A DNA stretch of 64,000 nucleotides from Pseudomonas sp. FEN (lineage in GTDB: Bacteria; Pseudomonadota; Gammaproteobacteria; Pseudomonadales; Pseudomonadaceae). This document shows, one piece after another, positions 17,928-27,502 of this stretch. Each line of letters opens with the position of its first letter. Within the stretch, counting starts at the first letter, position 1. The stretch is from positions 62,001 through 126,000 of the forward strand of contig NZ_CAJFDC010000036.1 of the NCBI RefSeq assembly GCF_904067045.1, written 5' to 3'. Under the pieces are notes generated by a model, which was given only the letters and a program-made list of their open reading frames with translations, was not told the DNA's origin and made no database searches. The translations under genes were made by a program, and so were the position numbers.

Positions 17928-19430
17928 ATGACCAGCACGCTCGATCGTCTTATCGCCGGCACCCCGATTCTCTACGCGGGTAACCGGGTATCCCCGGTGC
18001 CGATGGCGTTGGCCGAGCGTTTCCAACCGGGCGATCATCTGCTGGTGGACCAGGCCAGCGGCGAGCTGCTGCTGATCCCGCAGGCCGTGCAACAAATCGC
18101 CAGCCAAGCCATCGACACCGCACAGAGTGCCTTCACGGCCCTGGCCCAGGTGTCGGACACGGCTATCAGCCAGTTTTTCGACCTGTTCGCCCAACACCTG
18201 GAAACACCGGCTTCCTGGGCCCTGATCGAAGCCGCGAACCAAGCCGATATCGCCCGCGCCAAGGCTCGTGGCCGCTCCACTACCCGCCTGCTGGCGAGCG
18301 ACGCCATGCGCCGCGACATGATCGCCGGGTTGCGGGCCTGGCGTGATGCGCCGCTGATTCGCGGTTGGGTTCGCGAGTCAGTGGAACATGCGGGTTGGAA
18401 GGTCGAGCAAGTCGTCGCGCCTCTGGGCGTAGTGGCGTTCGTTTTTGAAGGCCGGCCGAATGTGTTTGCCGACGCGGCCGGCGTCCTGCGCACCGGCAAC
18501 ACTGCCGTGCTGCGGATCGGCAGCGACGCCCTCGGTACAGCCCAGGCGATTGTCCGCCACGCGCTCGATCCGGCACTCCGCGCGGCGGGCCTGCCGGCGG
18601 GGGCGGTGTCACTGGTGGAAAGCAGCGACCGCGCGGCCGGCTGGGCCATGTTCGCCGACCGCCGCCTGTCCCTGGCGGTGGCCCGGGGTTCGGGTCATGC
18701 CGTCAAGCAACTTGGCGGTATCGCCCAGCAGGCCGGCACCGTGGTCAGCCTGCACGGCACCGGCGGTGCCTGGCTGGTAGCTCATCAGGATGCCGACGCC
18801 GGGCGCTTTGCCGACGTGGTACGCAACTCCCTGGATCGCAAGGTCTGCAACACCCTCAACGTCTGCTTGATCCATCGCCAGCGAGCGGCCGAACTGGTGC
18901 CATTGTTCCTCGATGCGTTGAAAGCCGCCGGCGAGGCCCGTGGCCAGTGCTGCAAACTGCATATCGTCAGCGGTAACGAAAACGTACTGCCCGTCGAATG
19001 GCTGCAAGCACGGGTGCGGGTCCAACGCGCCGAAGGCTATCAGGAAGAGGCGCAAACCGAGTCCTTGCCCGAAGACCAACTCGGCCGTGAGTGGGAGTGG
19101 GAAGAGACGCCGGAAGTCAGCCTGAAAATCGTCGATGACCTGGATCAGGCGATTGCCCTGTTCAATCGCTACAGCCCGCAGTTCACCGTGTCGTTGATCA
19201 GCACCGAGCGCGGGACCCATGACTATTTCTACAACAGCATCAATGCGCCCTTTGTCGGCGATGGTTTCACCCGTTGGGTCGATGGCCAATACGCACTGAA
19301 CAAGCCGGAACTGGGGCTTTCGAACTGGGAGAACGGACGCTTGTTTGCCCGTGGGGCGATTCTGTCCGGGGACGGGGTGTTTACCCTGCGCAGCCGGATG
19401 AGCCAGGTCGATACCAGCCTGCGGCGCTGA
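17928..19430 (+). CDS. Aldehyde dehydrogenase superfamily protein, ProA-like
   Basis: 500 aa from ATG 17928; the open frame begins at 17865, but those codons look non-coding. The cofactor-binding part reads PLGVVAFVFEGRPNVFADAA, close to glutamate-5-semialdehyde dehydrogenase, and the nucleophile lies in DRKVCNTLN (Cys307). It is longer than ProA (about 420 aa), with an acidic insert around residues 365-400, so the substrate may differ. It is a single-gene unit between REP elements. Family is firm; function is open. Confidence 0.88.
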   Translation: MTSTLDRLIAGTPILYAGNRVSPVPMALAERFQPGDHLLVDQASGELLLIPQAVQQIASQAIDTAQSAFTALAQVSDTAISQFFDLFAQHLETPASWALIEAANQADIARAKARGRSTTRLLASDAMRRDMIAGLRAWRDAPLIRGWVRESVEHAGWKVEQVVAPLGVVAFVFEGRPNVFADAAGVLRTGNTAVLRIGSDALGTAQAIVRHALDPALRAAGLPAGAVSLVESSDRAAGWAMFADRRLSLAVARGSGHAVKQLGGIAQQAGTVVSLHGTGGAWLVAHQDADAGRFADVVRNSLDRKVCNTLNVCLIHRQRAAELVPLFLDALKAAGEARGQCCKLHIVSGNENVLPVEWLQARVRVQRAEGYQEEAQTESLPEDQLGREWEWEETPEVSLKIVDDLDQAIALFNRYSPQFTVSLISTERGTHDYFYNSINAPFVGDGFTRWVDGQYALNKPELGLSNWENGRLFARGAILSGDGVFTLRSRMSQVDTSLRR

Positions 19431-19480
19431 GGTGTTGTTCAGGTGGTGGATTTGTCGCTGGTATTGAGAACGCCGCCCAA

Positions 19481-19573
19481 TCTGTAGGAGCACGGCTCGC
19501 CGGGACGCCGCACGGCGGCGAAGGCGGCCGTGAGTATGCTAAAAGCTTCGCGAGCAAGCTCTGCTCCTACAGG
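19481..19573. repeat. REP pair (divergent subtype)
   Basis: CTGTAGGAGCACGGCTCGCC (19482) and the inverted GAGCAAGCTCTGCTCCTACA (19552) bracket a GC-rich stretch after the aldehyde dehydrogenase gene. The ends match other REPs here but the core differs (CGAGCAAGCT rather than GCCGGCAAGC). Confidence 0.7.
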
Positions 19574-19599
19574 AATGTGCCATACATTCAAATTCTTGC

Positions 19600-21654
19600 T
19601 CAGAGATCCAACACCAGAGGTTCCGTGCCTTGCGCCGGAATCGCGCAACAAATTAACACCCGCCCCTCGCCCGGCGACTCCGCGGGCGGCAGCGGATAAT
19701 GCACCTGCCCACTGATCACGCGCGTGCTGCAGGTTCCGCAGGATCCGCCCCGACAACTGAACTCCGGCTGCAAGCCACGGCTCTCGGCCAACGCCAGCAG
19801 GCTGCCACTTTCCGGTTGCCAGCGCGCCTCCTTGCCCGAGCGATGGAACACCACCGGCATCGACTGCGTCGCCGCCGCCGGCTGCTCGATCCGACGCACA
19901 CCCGGATCCTGACGGCGACGCAATGTCGACGGACCGAAAGTCTCCGCATGAATACGTTCATCACGGATATCCATGTCGCGCAGTTGATCGTACAGGTCTT
20001 GGGTAAAACCGCCCGGGCCGCACAGGACAAAATCCACCGCATCATAATCATCGATCCTCAGCACGGCCTTCAGCACCTCGACATCGAGTCGACCTTGCAG
20101 ATGGTAATCCTCGCCCGGCACCGCCTCAGGCTCCGGTTGACTGAGCAGGCGGACCACCTGGAGCGTATCGCCAGCGCGGCCCATCAGCGCCTCCAGTTCG
20201 CTCCTGAATGGCAGCTCCGCCAACGAACGGGCACTGTGGAACAAGACCGTGGGCCGCATCCGCCGGGTGCGCTGGCCCTGGTACACCACCTCCCGCAACA
20301 TCGACAGCAAAGGCGTAATCCCCACGCCCGCGGCCAACAACACCAACGGGCGCTGCTCATTGGTTGCCACGCTGAAATGCCCCTGCGGTGCGCGCGCCTC
20401 AAGCAGATCACCGACCTTGAGCTGCTCATGTACATGAGACGACACCCGTCCGTCGCGCTTGACGCTGATCCGGCAGAACCCATCCGACGGAGCCCCCGAC
20501 AGACTGTAGGTACGAATCAATGTCCGCCCACCCAGATCAAAACGCAGTGGCAAATGCTGCCCGGCCTGAAATAAGGGCAACCCCGCCCCATCCGTTGGTT
20601 CCAGGTAGAGAGAACGGATGGTGCGACTTTCTTCGACAATCCGGCTGATCCGCAGGGGTCGCCAGCTATTGCCCAACGCCTCGGCTTGCAAACGCGCGAC
20701 GGCTTGCTCCCAGGATCCGGTCATCAGACTGTTGGGTGAGAAACCCTCGAACGTCCAGCGCAAGGTCGAAGCCGCCGGACGTCGCACACAATGTTCCACG
20801 TGGAACGTCAACAAACGCTCAGCGCCCTGAAAGGCCTTCACCAGGGGCCCCTCGAGGATGATTTCGGTGCGCCCGCTGAGTTGCAGCAAGTCACCGCTAT
20901 TGAAGTCGATAAACAACAAGCCGGCGCGCGGATTGAGCAGCAGATTGCCCAGGGTATTGAAATGCAGGTTGCCAGCGAAGTCCGGAATGGTCAGGCAGTC
21001 GCCCTCCACCCGGACAAAGCCGCGTTGCCCGCCACGATGGGAAACGTCTACCGAACGGGTACCCTCGATCTCCACATAACTGGCAACGAAGCAGGTATCG
21101 GCGGCGCGAATCATTGCCGTGGCCACGGCATCCAGGCCTTGCGAGCGATATACCCTTTGTGTGGCTGGGTCCGGCGCCGGCCCCCGTGCGAACTGACGCA
21201 ACTGGATGTACTGCGGACAGTTGCCAAATGCATGTTCCACAGCAACGTCCAGGGTTCGATCGGACAACACCGTGATACGCCCATTGATACGGTTGCGCCG
21301 CCGGGTATGCAGCTCGATCCCCAACAGTCCGACGGCCGCGCCGGCTCGCAGAGCTGAATAAGTGGGATCCCCGATCTGGGGAAAACTCCCTACATGTAAA
21401 AGCTTGGGCTCAGGAGAAAAGGCAAACCCGGGCTCACCTTCAAACAGGCTCGCCCAGGGATTGCCTTCGTCATCCACGGCACCGAACAGCAGGAATGGTA
21501 ACTGGCGATAGAAATCACGATGCTGGTCCGGCATGTAGTCGCGAATCACCTTGGGCCCGAACTCCGCCATCCGTTCGGCAACACCGACGTGGGCCTGCAT
21601 CTGCCGTTCGCCGGCATGCCAGGGTGATGCACTGGAAGAGTCATGTGGGTTCAT
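19600..21654 (-). CDS. Fused PNPOx-like / ferredoxin reductase / 2Fe-2S oxidoreductase
   Basis: 684 aa from ATG 21654, with GGAG 8 bp upstream. The N-terminal third is a pyridoxamine-5'-phosphate-oxidase-like split barrel (LPFLLFGAVDDEGNPWASLF). An FAD/NAD ferredoxin-reductase module follows (RTYSLSGAP flavin motif, LLAAGVGITPLLSML nucleotide motif). The end is a plant-type 2Fe-2S domain with Cys in CRGGSCGTC and LICCA. The layout suggests an electron chain NAD(P)H-FAD-FeS feeding a flavin or haem-like site; the true substrate is unknown. A GST gene follows upstream on the same strand, 57 bp away. A parS site lies inside at 20793-20806. Confidence 0.9.
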   Translation of the reverse strand: MNPHDSSSASPWHAGERQMQAHVGVAERMAEFGPKVIRDYMPDQHRDFYRQLPFLLFGAVDDEGNPWASLFEGEPGFAFSPEPKLLHVGSFPQIGDPTYSALRAGAAVGLLGIELHTRRRNRINGRITVLSDRTLDVAVEHAFGNCPQYIQLRQFARGPAPDPATQRVYRSQGLDAVATAMIRAADTCFVASYVEIEGTRSVDVSHRGGQRGFVRVEGDCLTIPDFAGNLHFNTLGNLLLNPRAGLLFIDFNSGDLLQLSGRTEIILEGPLVKAFQGAERLLTFHVEHCVRRPAASTLRWTFEGFSPNSLMTGSWEQAVARLQAEALGNSWRPLRISRIVEESRTIRSLYLEPTDGAGLPLFQAGQHLPLRFDLGGRTLIRTYSLSGAPSDGFCRISVKRDGRVSSHVHEQLKVGDLLEARAPQGHFSVATNEQRPLVLLAAGVGITPLLSMLREVVYQGQRTRRMRPTVLFHSARSLAELPFRSELEALMGRAGDTLQVVRLLSQPEPEAVPGEDYHLQGRLDVEVLKAVLRIDDYDAVDFVLCGPGGFTQDLYDQLRDMDIRDERIHAETFGPSTLRRRQDPGVRRIEQPAAATQSMPVVFHRSGKEARWQPESGSLLALAESRGLQPEFSCRGGSCGTCSTRVISGQVHYPLPPAESPGEGRVLICCAIPAQGTEPLVLDL
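20793..20806. promoter_or_regulatory. parS: parS site (ParB-binding palindrome) inside the oxidoreductase gene
   Basis: GTTCCACGTGGAAC, a perfect 14-bp palindrome identical to the site at 5289-5302, here flanked by T and G. It lies about 38 kb from parB. Confidence 0.85.
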
Positions 21655-21711
21655 CGCGACATCTCCATTGAAGCTCTCCCGCCACAACCGTGGCGGGAGG
21701 TTTCATTGATC

Positions 21712-22341
21712 TCAGGCAGTCTGCAAACCGGCGATGGTCCGCGGCATCAGAACAAAGCCCGGCAAGGCTTCGAGGCGAACCAGCCAGGCCCGGACGCTGG
21801 GGTACTCCGCCAGCGAGACATTGCCTTCCGGCGCATGGGCGATATAGCTGTAGCCGGCGACGTCGGCAATGGTCGGTGTGTTCCCCACCAGATAGGACGA
21901 CTGACTCAGTTCCTGTTCGACAACCTTGAGCAAGGCATGGGAGCGACTGATCGCTTCCTCCGCATCATAGGGCGCGCCGAAGACCGTAATCAGCCGGGCC
22001 CGGGCTGGGCCGAAGGCAATCGGCCCCGATGCCACCGACAGCCAACGTTGCACCTGAGCGGCGCCAACCGGATCGGTAGGCAGCCAGCGGCCTTGCCCAT
22101 ATGTCAACGCCAGGTACACCAGAATGGCCGTGGAATCGCTGAGGATCAGACCTTGATCGTCGATGACCGGCACCTGGCCAAAGGGGTTCAGGGCCAGGTA
22201 ATCCGGGGTTTTATGGGCACCGCTGGGCAGGTCCACATGAATCAGCTCCACCGGCAGGCCGAGCAGGGACAACATCAGCTCGACCCGATGAGCGTGACCG
22301 GAACGGGAAAAGTTGTAGAGCTTGATAGGGTTCTGAGGCAT
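21712..22341 (-). CDS. Glutathione S-transferase
   Basis: 209 aa from ATG 22341; the frame extends to 22452, but [20 protein letters not shown] is the natural start. It has the thioredoxin-fold N-terminal domain with a Ser in the active-site region (NFSRSGHA), the cis-Pro motif NPFGQVPVI and an all-helical C-terminal domain with [10 protein letters not shown]. It conjugates or reduces substrates with glutathione. It precedes the oxidoreductase gene on the same strand; the LysR gene at 22465 lies just upstream and may control it. Confidence 0.9.
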   Translation of the reverse strand: MPQNPIKLYNFSRSGHAHRVELMLSLLGLPVELIHVDLPSGAHKTPDYLALNPFGQVPVIDDQGLILSDSTAILVYLALTYGQGRWLPTDPVGAAQVQRWLSVASGPIAFGPARARLITVFGAPYDAEEAISRSHALLKVVEQELSQSSYLVGNTPTIADVAGYSYIAHAPEGNVSLAEYPSVRAWLVRLEALPGFVLMPRTIAGLQTA

Positions 22342-22464
22342 GACAGACTCCGGGGACGGGAGCGCGGCCCAGGATGGTTCGCGCTGATGGAGTGATGTTC
22401 CTCCTTCAGCGAAAACAACAGAATCACCAGAAACGGCAATCCACTCTTTCAAAAATTGAAATGC

Positions 22465-23370
22465 TCATTCGCCTCTCAGATTTGGATGTTCACGCAAGGC
22501 CGCGACCACGAAGTCGACAAAGCTGCGCACACGCACAGATGCCGTGCGGCCACCTTGATAGACCACATGGATCGGCAGTGGTGGCAACTCGAACGCCTCC
22601 AGCACGATCTCCAGCTCAGCGCTCGCCAGCTTGTCCGCCACCTGATAAGACAGCACCCGGGTCAGGCCAAAACCCAGACAAGCGGCGTGGATCGCCGCCC
22701 GATTCGCCGTCAGCGCCAATCGTGGTTCCAGGCGGATACTCAAGGGTTTGTCGCCGTCGAGGAACTGCCAGTTCCTGACCTGTGAAGCCGACGCGGCCAT
22801 GACAATCCGCGCCTGGCGCAACTCGTCCGGGTGCCGCGGCCGGCCGTGTTCATCCAGATAGCTCGGCGAAGCGCAGACCACCCGGCGGACCTGCCCTACC
22901 CTGACGGCGTGATAACCACTGTCGGGCAACTCGCCGATCCGTACCGCCACGTCGATCCCATCCTCGGCCATGGGCACCACACGGTCCAGCAGCAATGCGT
23001 TGATGGCCATCGCCGGATACTGCGCCAGGTACCGCACCATCACCGGGGTGACGTACAGCTCGCCGAACAGCACCGGCGCGGTCATGGTCAGTTGACCACT
23101 GGGACGGGCGTGACTGTCGGCGGCCGAAGCCTCGGCCTCCTCCATCGCGGCAAGGATACGTCGGCAGTCCTCCAGGTAACGCTGTCCGGGTTCAGTCAGG
23201 TGCACGTTGCGCGTGGTGCGCACCAGCAACCGCGCACCGATGCGTTGTTCCAGCGCCGCCACCGCCCGGGTGACGCTCGGTGCCGAGAGGCTCAGACGCC
23301 GCGCCGCCGCCGCGAAACCTTGCTCCTGGGCCACGGCGACGAATACCTGCATTTCCTGGAATCTATCCAT
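22465..23370 (-). CDS. LysR family transcriptional regulator
   Basis: 301 aa. The N-terminal winged helix (MQVFVAVAQEQGFAAAARRL, then LSAPSVTRAVAALEQRIG) is followed by a LysR substrate-binding domain, the standard layout and length. It belongs to the broad group next to GST or quinone-reductase genes. It lies 123 bp upstream of the GST gene on the same strand, so it probably controls the GST and oxidoreductase genes. The effector is unknown. Confidence 0.92.
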   Translation of the reverse strand: MDRFQEMQVFVAVAQEQGFAAAARRLSLSAPSVTRAVAALEQRIGARLLVRTTRNVHLTEPGQRYLEDCRRILAAMEEAEASAADSHARPSGQLTMTAPVLFGELYVTPVMVRYLAQYPAMAINALLLDRVVPMAEDGIDVAVRIGELPDSGYHAVRVGQVRRVVCASPSYLDEHGRPRHPDELRQARIVMAASASQVRNWQFLDGDKPLSIRLEPRLALTANRAAIHAACLGFGLTRVLSYQVADKLASAELEIVLEAFELPPLPIHVVYQGGRTASVRVRSFVDFVVAALREHPNLRGE

Positions 23371-23407
23371 GGCTTGACGTGCTCGCTCCTACTGAGGATC
23401 GCTGTGA

Positions 23408-24223
23408 TCAGGCAGGTAGCTCTGAGAGAAACGCCAATAATGCGTTGTTCACAAATATCGGGTTCTCAATACTGGAAATATGCCCGGCATCGGGTATCCC
23501 AATGTAGTCGCAGCCAATCAACCCGGCCATTTCCCGCGCCTCGCTCGGCGGGCGCGGCTTGTCCTGCTCACCGCACATCACCAGGGTGCGCCTGGCGTCC
23601 AACGCCGTCAGCGCGGCCAGGCGATCGTCACGCCCGAAGATCAGCCGTCCCAGCGGGACGATGCTGTCGCGCAGACGCTCGCTCGAGTAGGTTGTCAGGG
23701 ACGCGCGAAACGCCTGGTAGAACGGCAATTGAGGATCAATACCCGGCTTGAAGAAAATCGGCACGATCGCGTCGAGCAAAGGCGCGGGAATGCTGCCGGC
23801 GTCCTCGATCATCTTCAGCATCGAAAAATAATACTGTTGGGTCGGCGCGGGCTCTTCGCCGGCATCGGTGTCCATCAACACCAGACCGCGAACACGCTCG
23901 GGCGCCGCCAGGGCCAGGCGAGCGCCCCACATGCCGCCGACCGACAGGCCGACCAGAGTGAAACGCCGGATCTCCAGGTGATCGAGCAAGGCCAGTACCT
24001 GGTTGGCCAGATCGTCGAGGCTGCGGGTGTTCTCCGGCAACGGCCCTGACTGCCCATGACCCCAGAGTTCCGGCACGATAACCCGATAATGTTGCGACAG
24101 CGCGGCGACCTGCGCTGCCCACATAGCGCTATCCCACAGATAGCTGGAACCCAGCACCACCACCTCGCCCATGCCCTGGTCGAGAAAATGCAGTGGTTGC
24201 CCATCGATCGTCACAAACGGCAT
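23408..24223 (-). CDS. Alpha/beta hydrolase
   Basis: 271 aa. Nucleophile elbow GLSVGG (the Ser), oxyanion-region LGSSYLWDSAMW, an acidic residue in MCGEQDKPRP and the catalytic His in PDAGHISSIENP form a complete triad. The family includes esterases, 3-oxoadipate enol-lactone hydrolase and haloalkane hydrolases; the sequence looks nearest to PcaD-like lactonase/esterase proteins. It lies just upstream of the LysR gene on the same strand, 37 bp away. The substrate is unknown. Confidence 0.9.
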   Translation of the reverse strand: MPFVTIDGQPLHFLDQGMGEVVVLGSSYLWDSAMWAAQVAALSQHYRVIVPELWGHGQSGPLPENTRSLDDLANQVLALLDHLEIRRFTLVGLSVGGMWGARLALAAPERVRGLVLMDTDAGEEPAPTQQYYFSMLKMIEDAGSIPAPLLDAIVPIFFKPGIDPQLPFYQAFRASLTTYSSERLRDSIVPLGRLIFGRDDRLAALTALDARRTLVMCGEQDKPRPPSEAREMAGLIGCDYIGIPDAGHISSIENPIFVNNALLAFLSELPA

Positions 24224-24491
24224 TGAGTTCCCCTTTTGCTAATGGATGATGCGACGGGAGCTCGGCCCGCTACACTCGGAATCAACAGACCGGACAGCGT
24301 TGCCTGCACGCGCTCAAATGTCCAGAGGTATGCGACGTAGACGGGTTAGTCACGTCCCACGTCAACAGGCCACGCTTAAAGTTGCCCGGCGCCATGCCGA
24401 TAACTTTTCAGGTCGCCAAGAAAACCTCCGGGCTTCGTGCTCTGCGTACTTCGTGCTTGAGTCAGTACCAAAAATAATAAAGAGGCTAGCG

Positions 24492-26477
24492 ATGACCATT
24501 CTTCAACGAGTGATTGGTGGATTTGCCGTGTTGTTGGTGGTGCTGCTCACCATGGTGGGTATCAGCTATCAAAGCACCCATTCGATCAGCGAACGCCTGA
24601 CTATCATCACCGGCCAATCCGCGCCGTTGAGTCGGGCGGCCAGCGAGCTTTACGTGCATATCCTGCGGGCCAACCAGGCACTGCTGGCGGTTCTCATCAG
24701 CAACGTCCCCAAACAGATCGACGATGGCAAGCAGCCGTTCAATGACAGCCTGGCGCGCTTCGGTCAATTGCTCGAGAGCATCCCGACCTACATCGGCGAT
24801 CACCCGCAGTTGCGCGACAACCTGGTTCAGCAACGCCAACTCAGCGCGGCTTATGTCGAACAGGCACAGACGCTGATGGCGAGCCATCGCCAGCACATGG
24901 AGCAAGTTGCCCAGACCCAGGTGTTGCAGGGTTACAGCAGCAGCCAGGGAGTTCAACTGACCAACTATCTTCGCGATTACATCGCCCGTGAGCGCAGTGC
25001 CGGTGCCGAGGAAAACCTGGCCGTTGCGGAGAGGCTGTTGCTGGAAGTCAACAAATCCTATGACAGCCTGGCCGCCCACGCCGCCAAGCCGGATATCGCG
25101 ACCTTGCAGCGCCTGCTCAACCTGCAGGATGAGGTCATCAACTCGCGGCTCCAGGCGTTTTTGGCTGTTGACCCCCGGGTGGGGCGCATCGTCGGGGTCA
25201 TGGTCAACCGCTTGCTCAATGACCTGACCGGCAGTGACGGTCTGTACCGTGCCTTTCAGCAGGAAGCCAGCCTGGCCGAGCATGTCCGCGAGCAACGCCA
25301 GGCAACGGAAACCCGCCTGCAGGCCACGCTGGATAAGATCGGCGAGTTTGGCAGCCAGTCGCTTGACGTGGCCAGCGCGGCGAAGAGTGCCGCCGACGCT
25401 ACCATCAGCAATAGCCTCAGCCTGCTGTTGATCGTCTGCGTGCTGGCGGTGTTGGCCGCGGTGGTGATCGGTACGTGGGTAGCCTTCAGCCTGCGTCGGC
25501 CATTGGCGGCCTTTCGCGAGGTGTTGAAACAACTTACCCGGGGTGACATGCGGGTGCGCTTCGATGTCAGCCGCAAAGATGAATTCGGCGAACTCGGCGG
25601 CTACCTCAACGAGCTGACCCAGGCCTTGCAGACCACCTTCCGCGAGCTGATTGGTTCCGCCGATACCCTGGCCCAGTCGGCGAGCGATAACGCGCTGGTC
25701 AGCGAACAGACCACGCGGGTAGTGGATGAACAGAAGGATCGCCTGCATTCCGCCGCCTCGGCGATGACCGAAATGGAGAGTACCGTCGAAGAAGTCGCGC
25801 GGCGGGCCCAGGACACACGTCATGCGGTGGATGACACCAGCGATCTGACCCACAAGGTGCAGCAGCGCGTGGCCGAGACGATCGTCAACATCCGCCAGCA
25901 GGCCGAGCAGGTGAACAAGGCTTCGGCGGTCACCGATGAACTGCAGAAATATGGCCAGAACATCGACAGCATCGTCGACGCGATTCGCACCATTGCCGAG
26001 CAGACCAACCTGTTGGCGCTCAACGCCGCCATTGAAGCGGCCCGCGCGGGCGAACAAGGCAGGGGCTTTGCGGTGGTGGCTGACGAGGTGCGTTCGCTGG
26101 CCAGTCGCACCCAGGCTTCGACCAGCGAAATCCAGGAAATGATCGGCCAGATGCAAGGCAAGATTCATTCCGCCGTGCAGGTGATGAACGAAAGCCAGGT
26201 GCAATCCAACAACTGCGTGACCCTGGCCTCTGGCGCCGATGAGTTGCTGGTGGCCATGGGCGAAGCGGTGGGCACCATCCGCGACATGAACATCCAGATC
26301 GCTGCCGCCACCGAGGAACAGAGCGCCACGGTGCAGGAAACCAGCCGCATGGTCACCCAGATCAACGACTCCGCCCAGCAGGCCGCCGAAGGGGCCGAGC
26401 GGACGGCCAGCAGTAGCCAGGGCCTGTCGGACATGGCCAAGGTGCAGCGTGAGCTGCTCCATCATTTCAGCGTATGA
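24492..26477 (+). CDS. Methyl-accepting chemotaxis protein
   Basis: 661 aa from ATG 24492. Membrane segments at about residues 9-27 and 308-334 enclose a 280-residue all-helical periplasmic sensor of HBM/four-helix type. A HAMP domain (about 335-387) and the cytoplasmic signalling domain with the conserved hairpin tip ([20 protein letters not shown]) follow. No C-terminal methylesterase-binding pentapeptide is seen. It is followed 17 bp later by an RbsB-like binding-protein gene on the same strand, with no transporter genes, so the binding protein may present the ligand to this receptor. Confidence 0.94.
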   Translation: MTILQRVIGGFAVLLVVLLTMVGISYQSTHSISERLTIITGQSAPLSRAASELYVHILRANQALLAVLISNVPKQIDDGKQPFNDSLARFGQLLESIPTYIGDHPQLRDNLVQQRQLSAAYVEQAQTLMASHRQHMEQVAQTQVLQGYSSSQGVQLTNYLRDYIARERSAGAEENLAVAERLLLEVNKSYDSLAAHAAKPDIATLQRLLNLQDEVINSRLQAFLAVDPRVGRIVGVMVNRLLNDLTGSDGLYRAFQQEASLAEHVREQRQATETRLQATLDKIGEFGSQSLDVASAAKSAADATISNSLSLLLIVCVLAVLAAVVIGTWVAFSLRRPLAAFREVLKQLTRGDMRVRFDVSRKDEFGELGGYLNELTQALQTTFRELIGSADTLAQSASDNALVSEQTTRVVDEQKDRLHSAASAMTEMESTVEEVARRAQDTRHAVDDTSDLTHKVQQRVAETIVNIRQQAEQVNKASAVTDELQKYGQNIDSIVDAIRTIAEQTNLLALNAAIEAARAGEQGRGFAVVADEVRSLASRTQASTSEIQEMIGQMQGKIHSAVQVMNESQVQSNNCVTLASGADELLVAMGEAVGTIRDMNIQIAAATEEQSATVQETSRMVTQINDSAQQAAEGAERTASSSQGLSDMAKVQRELLHHFSV

Positions 26478-26494
26478 CGCCTGGGAGACCGAAC

Positions 26495-27415
26495 ATGAAA
26501 CAGTGGTTAACGCTTGCCTTGGCTGCCAGCTTCCTGGCTGCCGGCCTGGCCCAGGCCGCCACGCCGCTGTTGGGCGTGGGCATGGCCAAATATGATGACA
26601 ACTTCCAGACCATCCTGCGCAATGGCGTGGAGAAACACGCCGCCGTGCTGGATGCCGACATCTTCATGGAAAATGGTCACGACAATGCCGAGTTGCAGAT
26701 GCGCCAGTTTCGCAACCTGGTCAACTCCAAGGTGGACGCCATCGTGATCGCCATGGTCAATGCCAAGAGCGCGCCGGAAATGCTGCGTTTGGCCAGTGAG
26801 GCGAAAATCCCGCTGGTGTTTGTCAACCGCAACCCGACCCCGGACAAATGGCCGGCGCAGACGGCATTCGTCGGCTCCGATGAGCTGGAGTCGGGCACCC
26901 TGCAGATGGAAGAGTTGGCCCGTCGCGCCAACTACAAGGGCAATGTGGTGATCCTGGTGGGGGACCCGAGCAACAAGTCCTCGTTGATGCGTACCGAAGA
27001 CGTGGAAAAGGTCGTCGCCAAGTACCCGAACATGAAAGTGGTGCAGAAGAAAGTCGGGAACTGGGAACGTAGCCAGGCAGCCGCCATCGTCATCGATTGG
27101 GTCAAGGCCGGCGTGGATTTCTCGATCATCGCCGCCAATAACGATGAGATGGCCATTGGCGCGATCATGGGCCTGGAAAAGGCCGGCAAAAATGCCAAGG
27201 ACTATTGGGTCGGTGGCATTGATGGCACGCCAGACGGCTTGAAACTGATGGCCGACGGCAAGATGGCCGTGAGTGTGTTCCAGGACGCCGTCGGCCAGGC
27301 CAACGGCGCGGTGGAAGTCGCCTTGCGCCTGGCGCGGGGGGAAACCCTGGACTCACCGCTGATCTGGGTGCCGTTCAAACTGATCACCCCGGAAAATCGC
27401 CAACAGTTCGAATAG
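26495..27415 (+). CDS. RbsB-like sugar-binding periplasmic protein (no transporter linked)
   Basis: 306 aa from ATG 26495, with a GGGAG ribosome-binding site; a start at 26474 would overlap the receptor gene. The signal peptide is cleaved after AQA (about residue 23). The fold is Peripl_BP_4 (ribose/autoinducer-2/myo-inositol type), with family segments such as NLVNSKVDAIVIAMVNAKSA, FVNRNPTPDKW, AANNDEMAIGAIMGL and GIDGTPDGLKLMADGKMAVS. No ABC ATPase or permease lies near. It forms a two-gene unit with the chemoreceptor at 24492. Sugar-like ligand is inferred from family only. Confidence 0.92.
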   Translation: MKQWLTLALAASFLAAGLAQAATPLLGVGMAKYDDNFQTILRNGVEKHAAVLDADIFMENGHDNAELQMRQFRNLVNSKVDAIVIAMVNAKSAPEMLRLASEAKIPLVFVNRNPTPDKWPAQTAFVGSDELESGTLQMEELARRANYKGNVVILVGDPSNKSSLMRTEDVEKVVAKYPNMKVVQKKVGNWERSQAAAIVIDWVKAGVDFSIIAANNDEMAIGAIMGLEKAGKNAKDYWVGGIDGTPDGLKLMADGKMAVSVFQDAVGQANGAVEVALRLARGETLDSPLIWVPFKLITPENRQQFE

Positions 27416-27502
27416 GCCGGGGGCATCCGCTGGTTCTTCAGACGGCTTCCAGAAAAATGCGCTCATCGAAATACACCATCGCCGCCCAGTGAGTGGCCGC
27501 AG

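Noticed and set aside
24486-26465. 659-codon minus-strand open frame
   Set aside because: It lies entirely antisense to the chemoreceptor gene, is rich in His, Gln and Gly as expected for a shadow, and has no domain.
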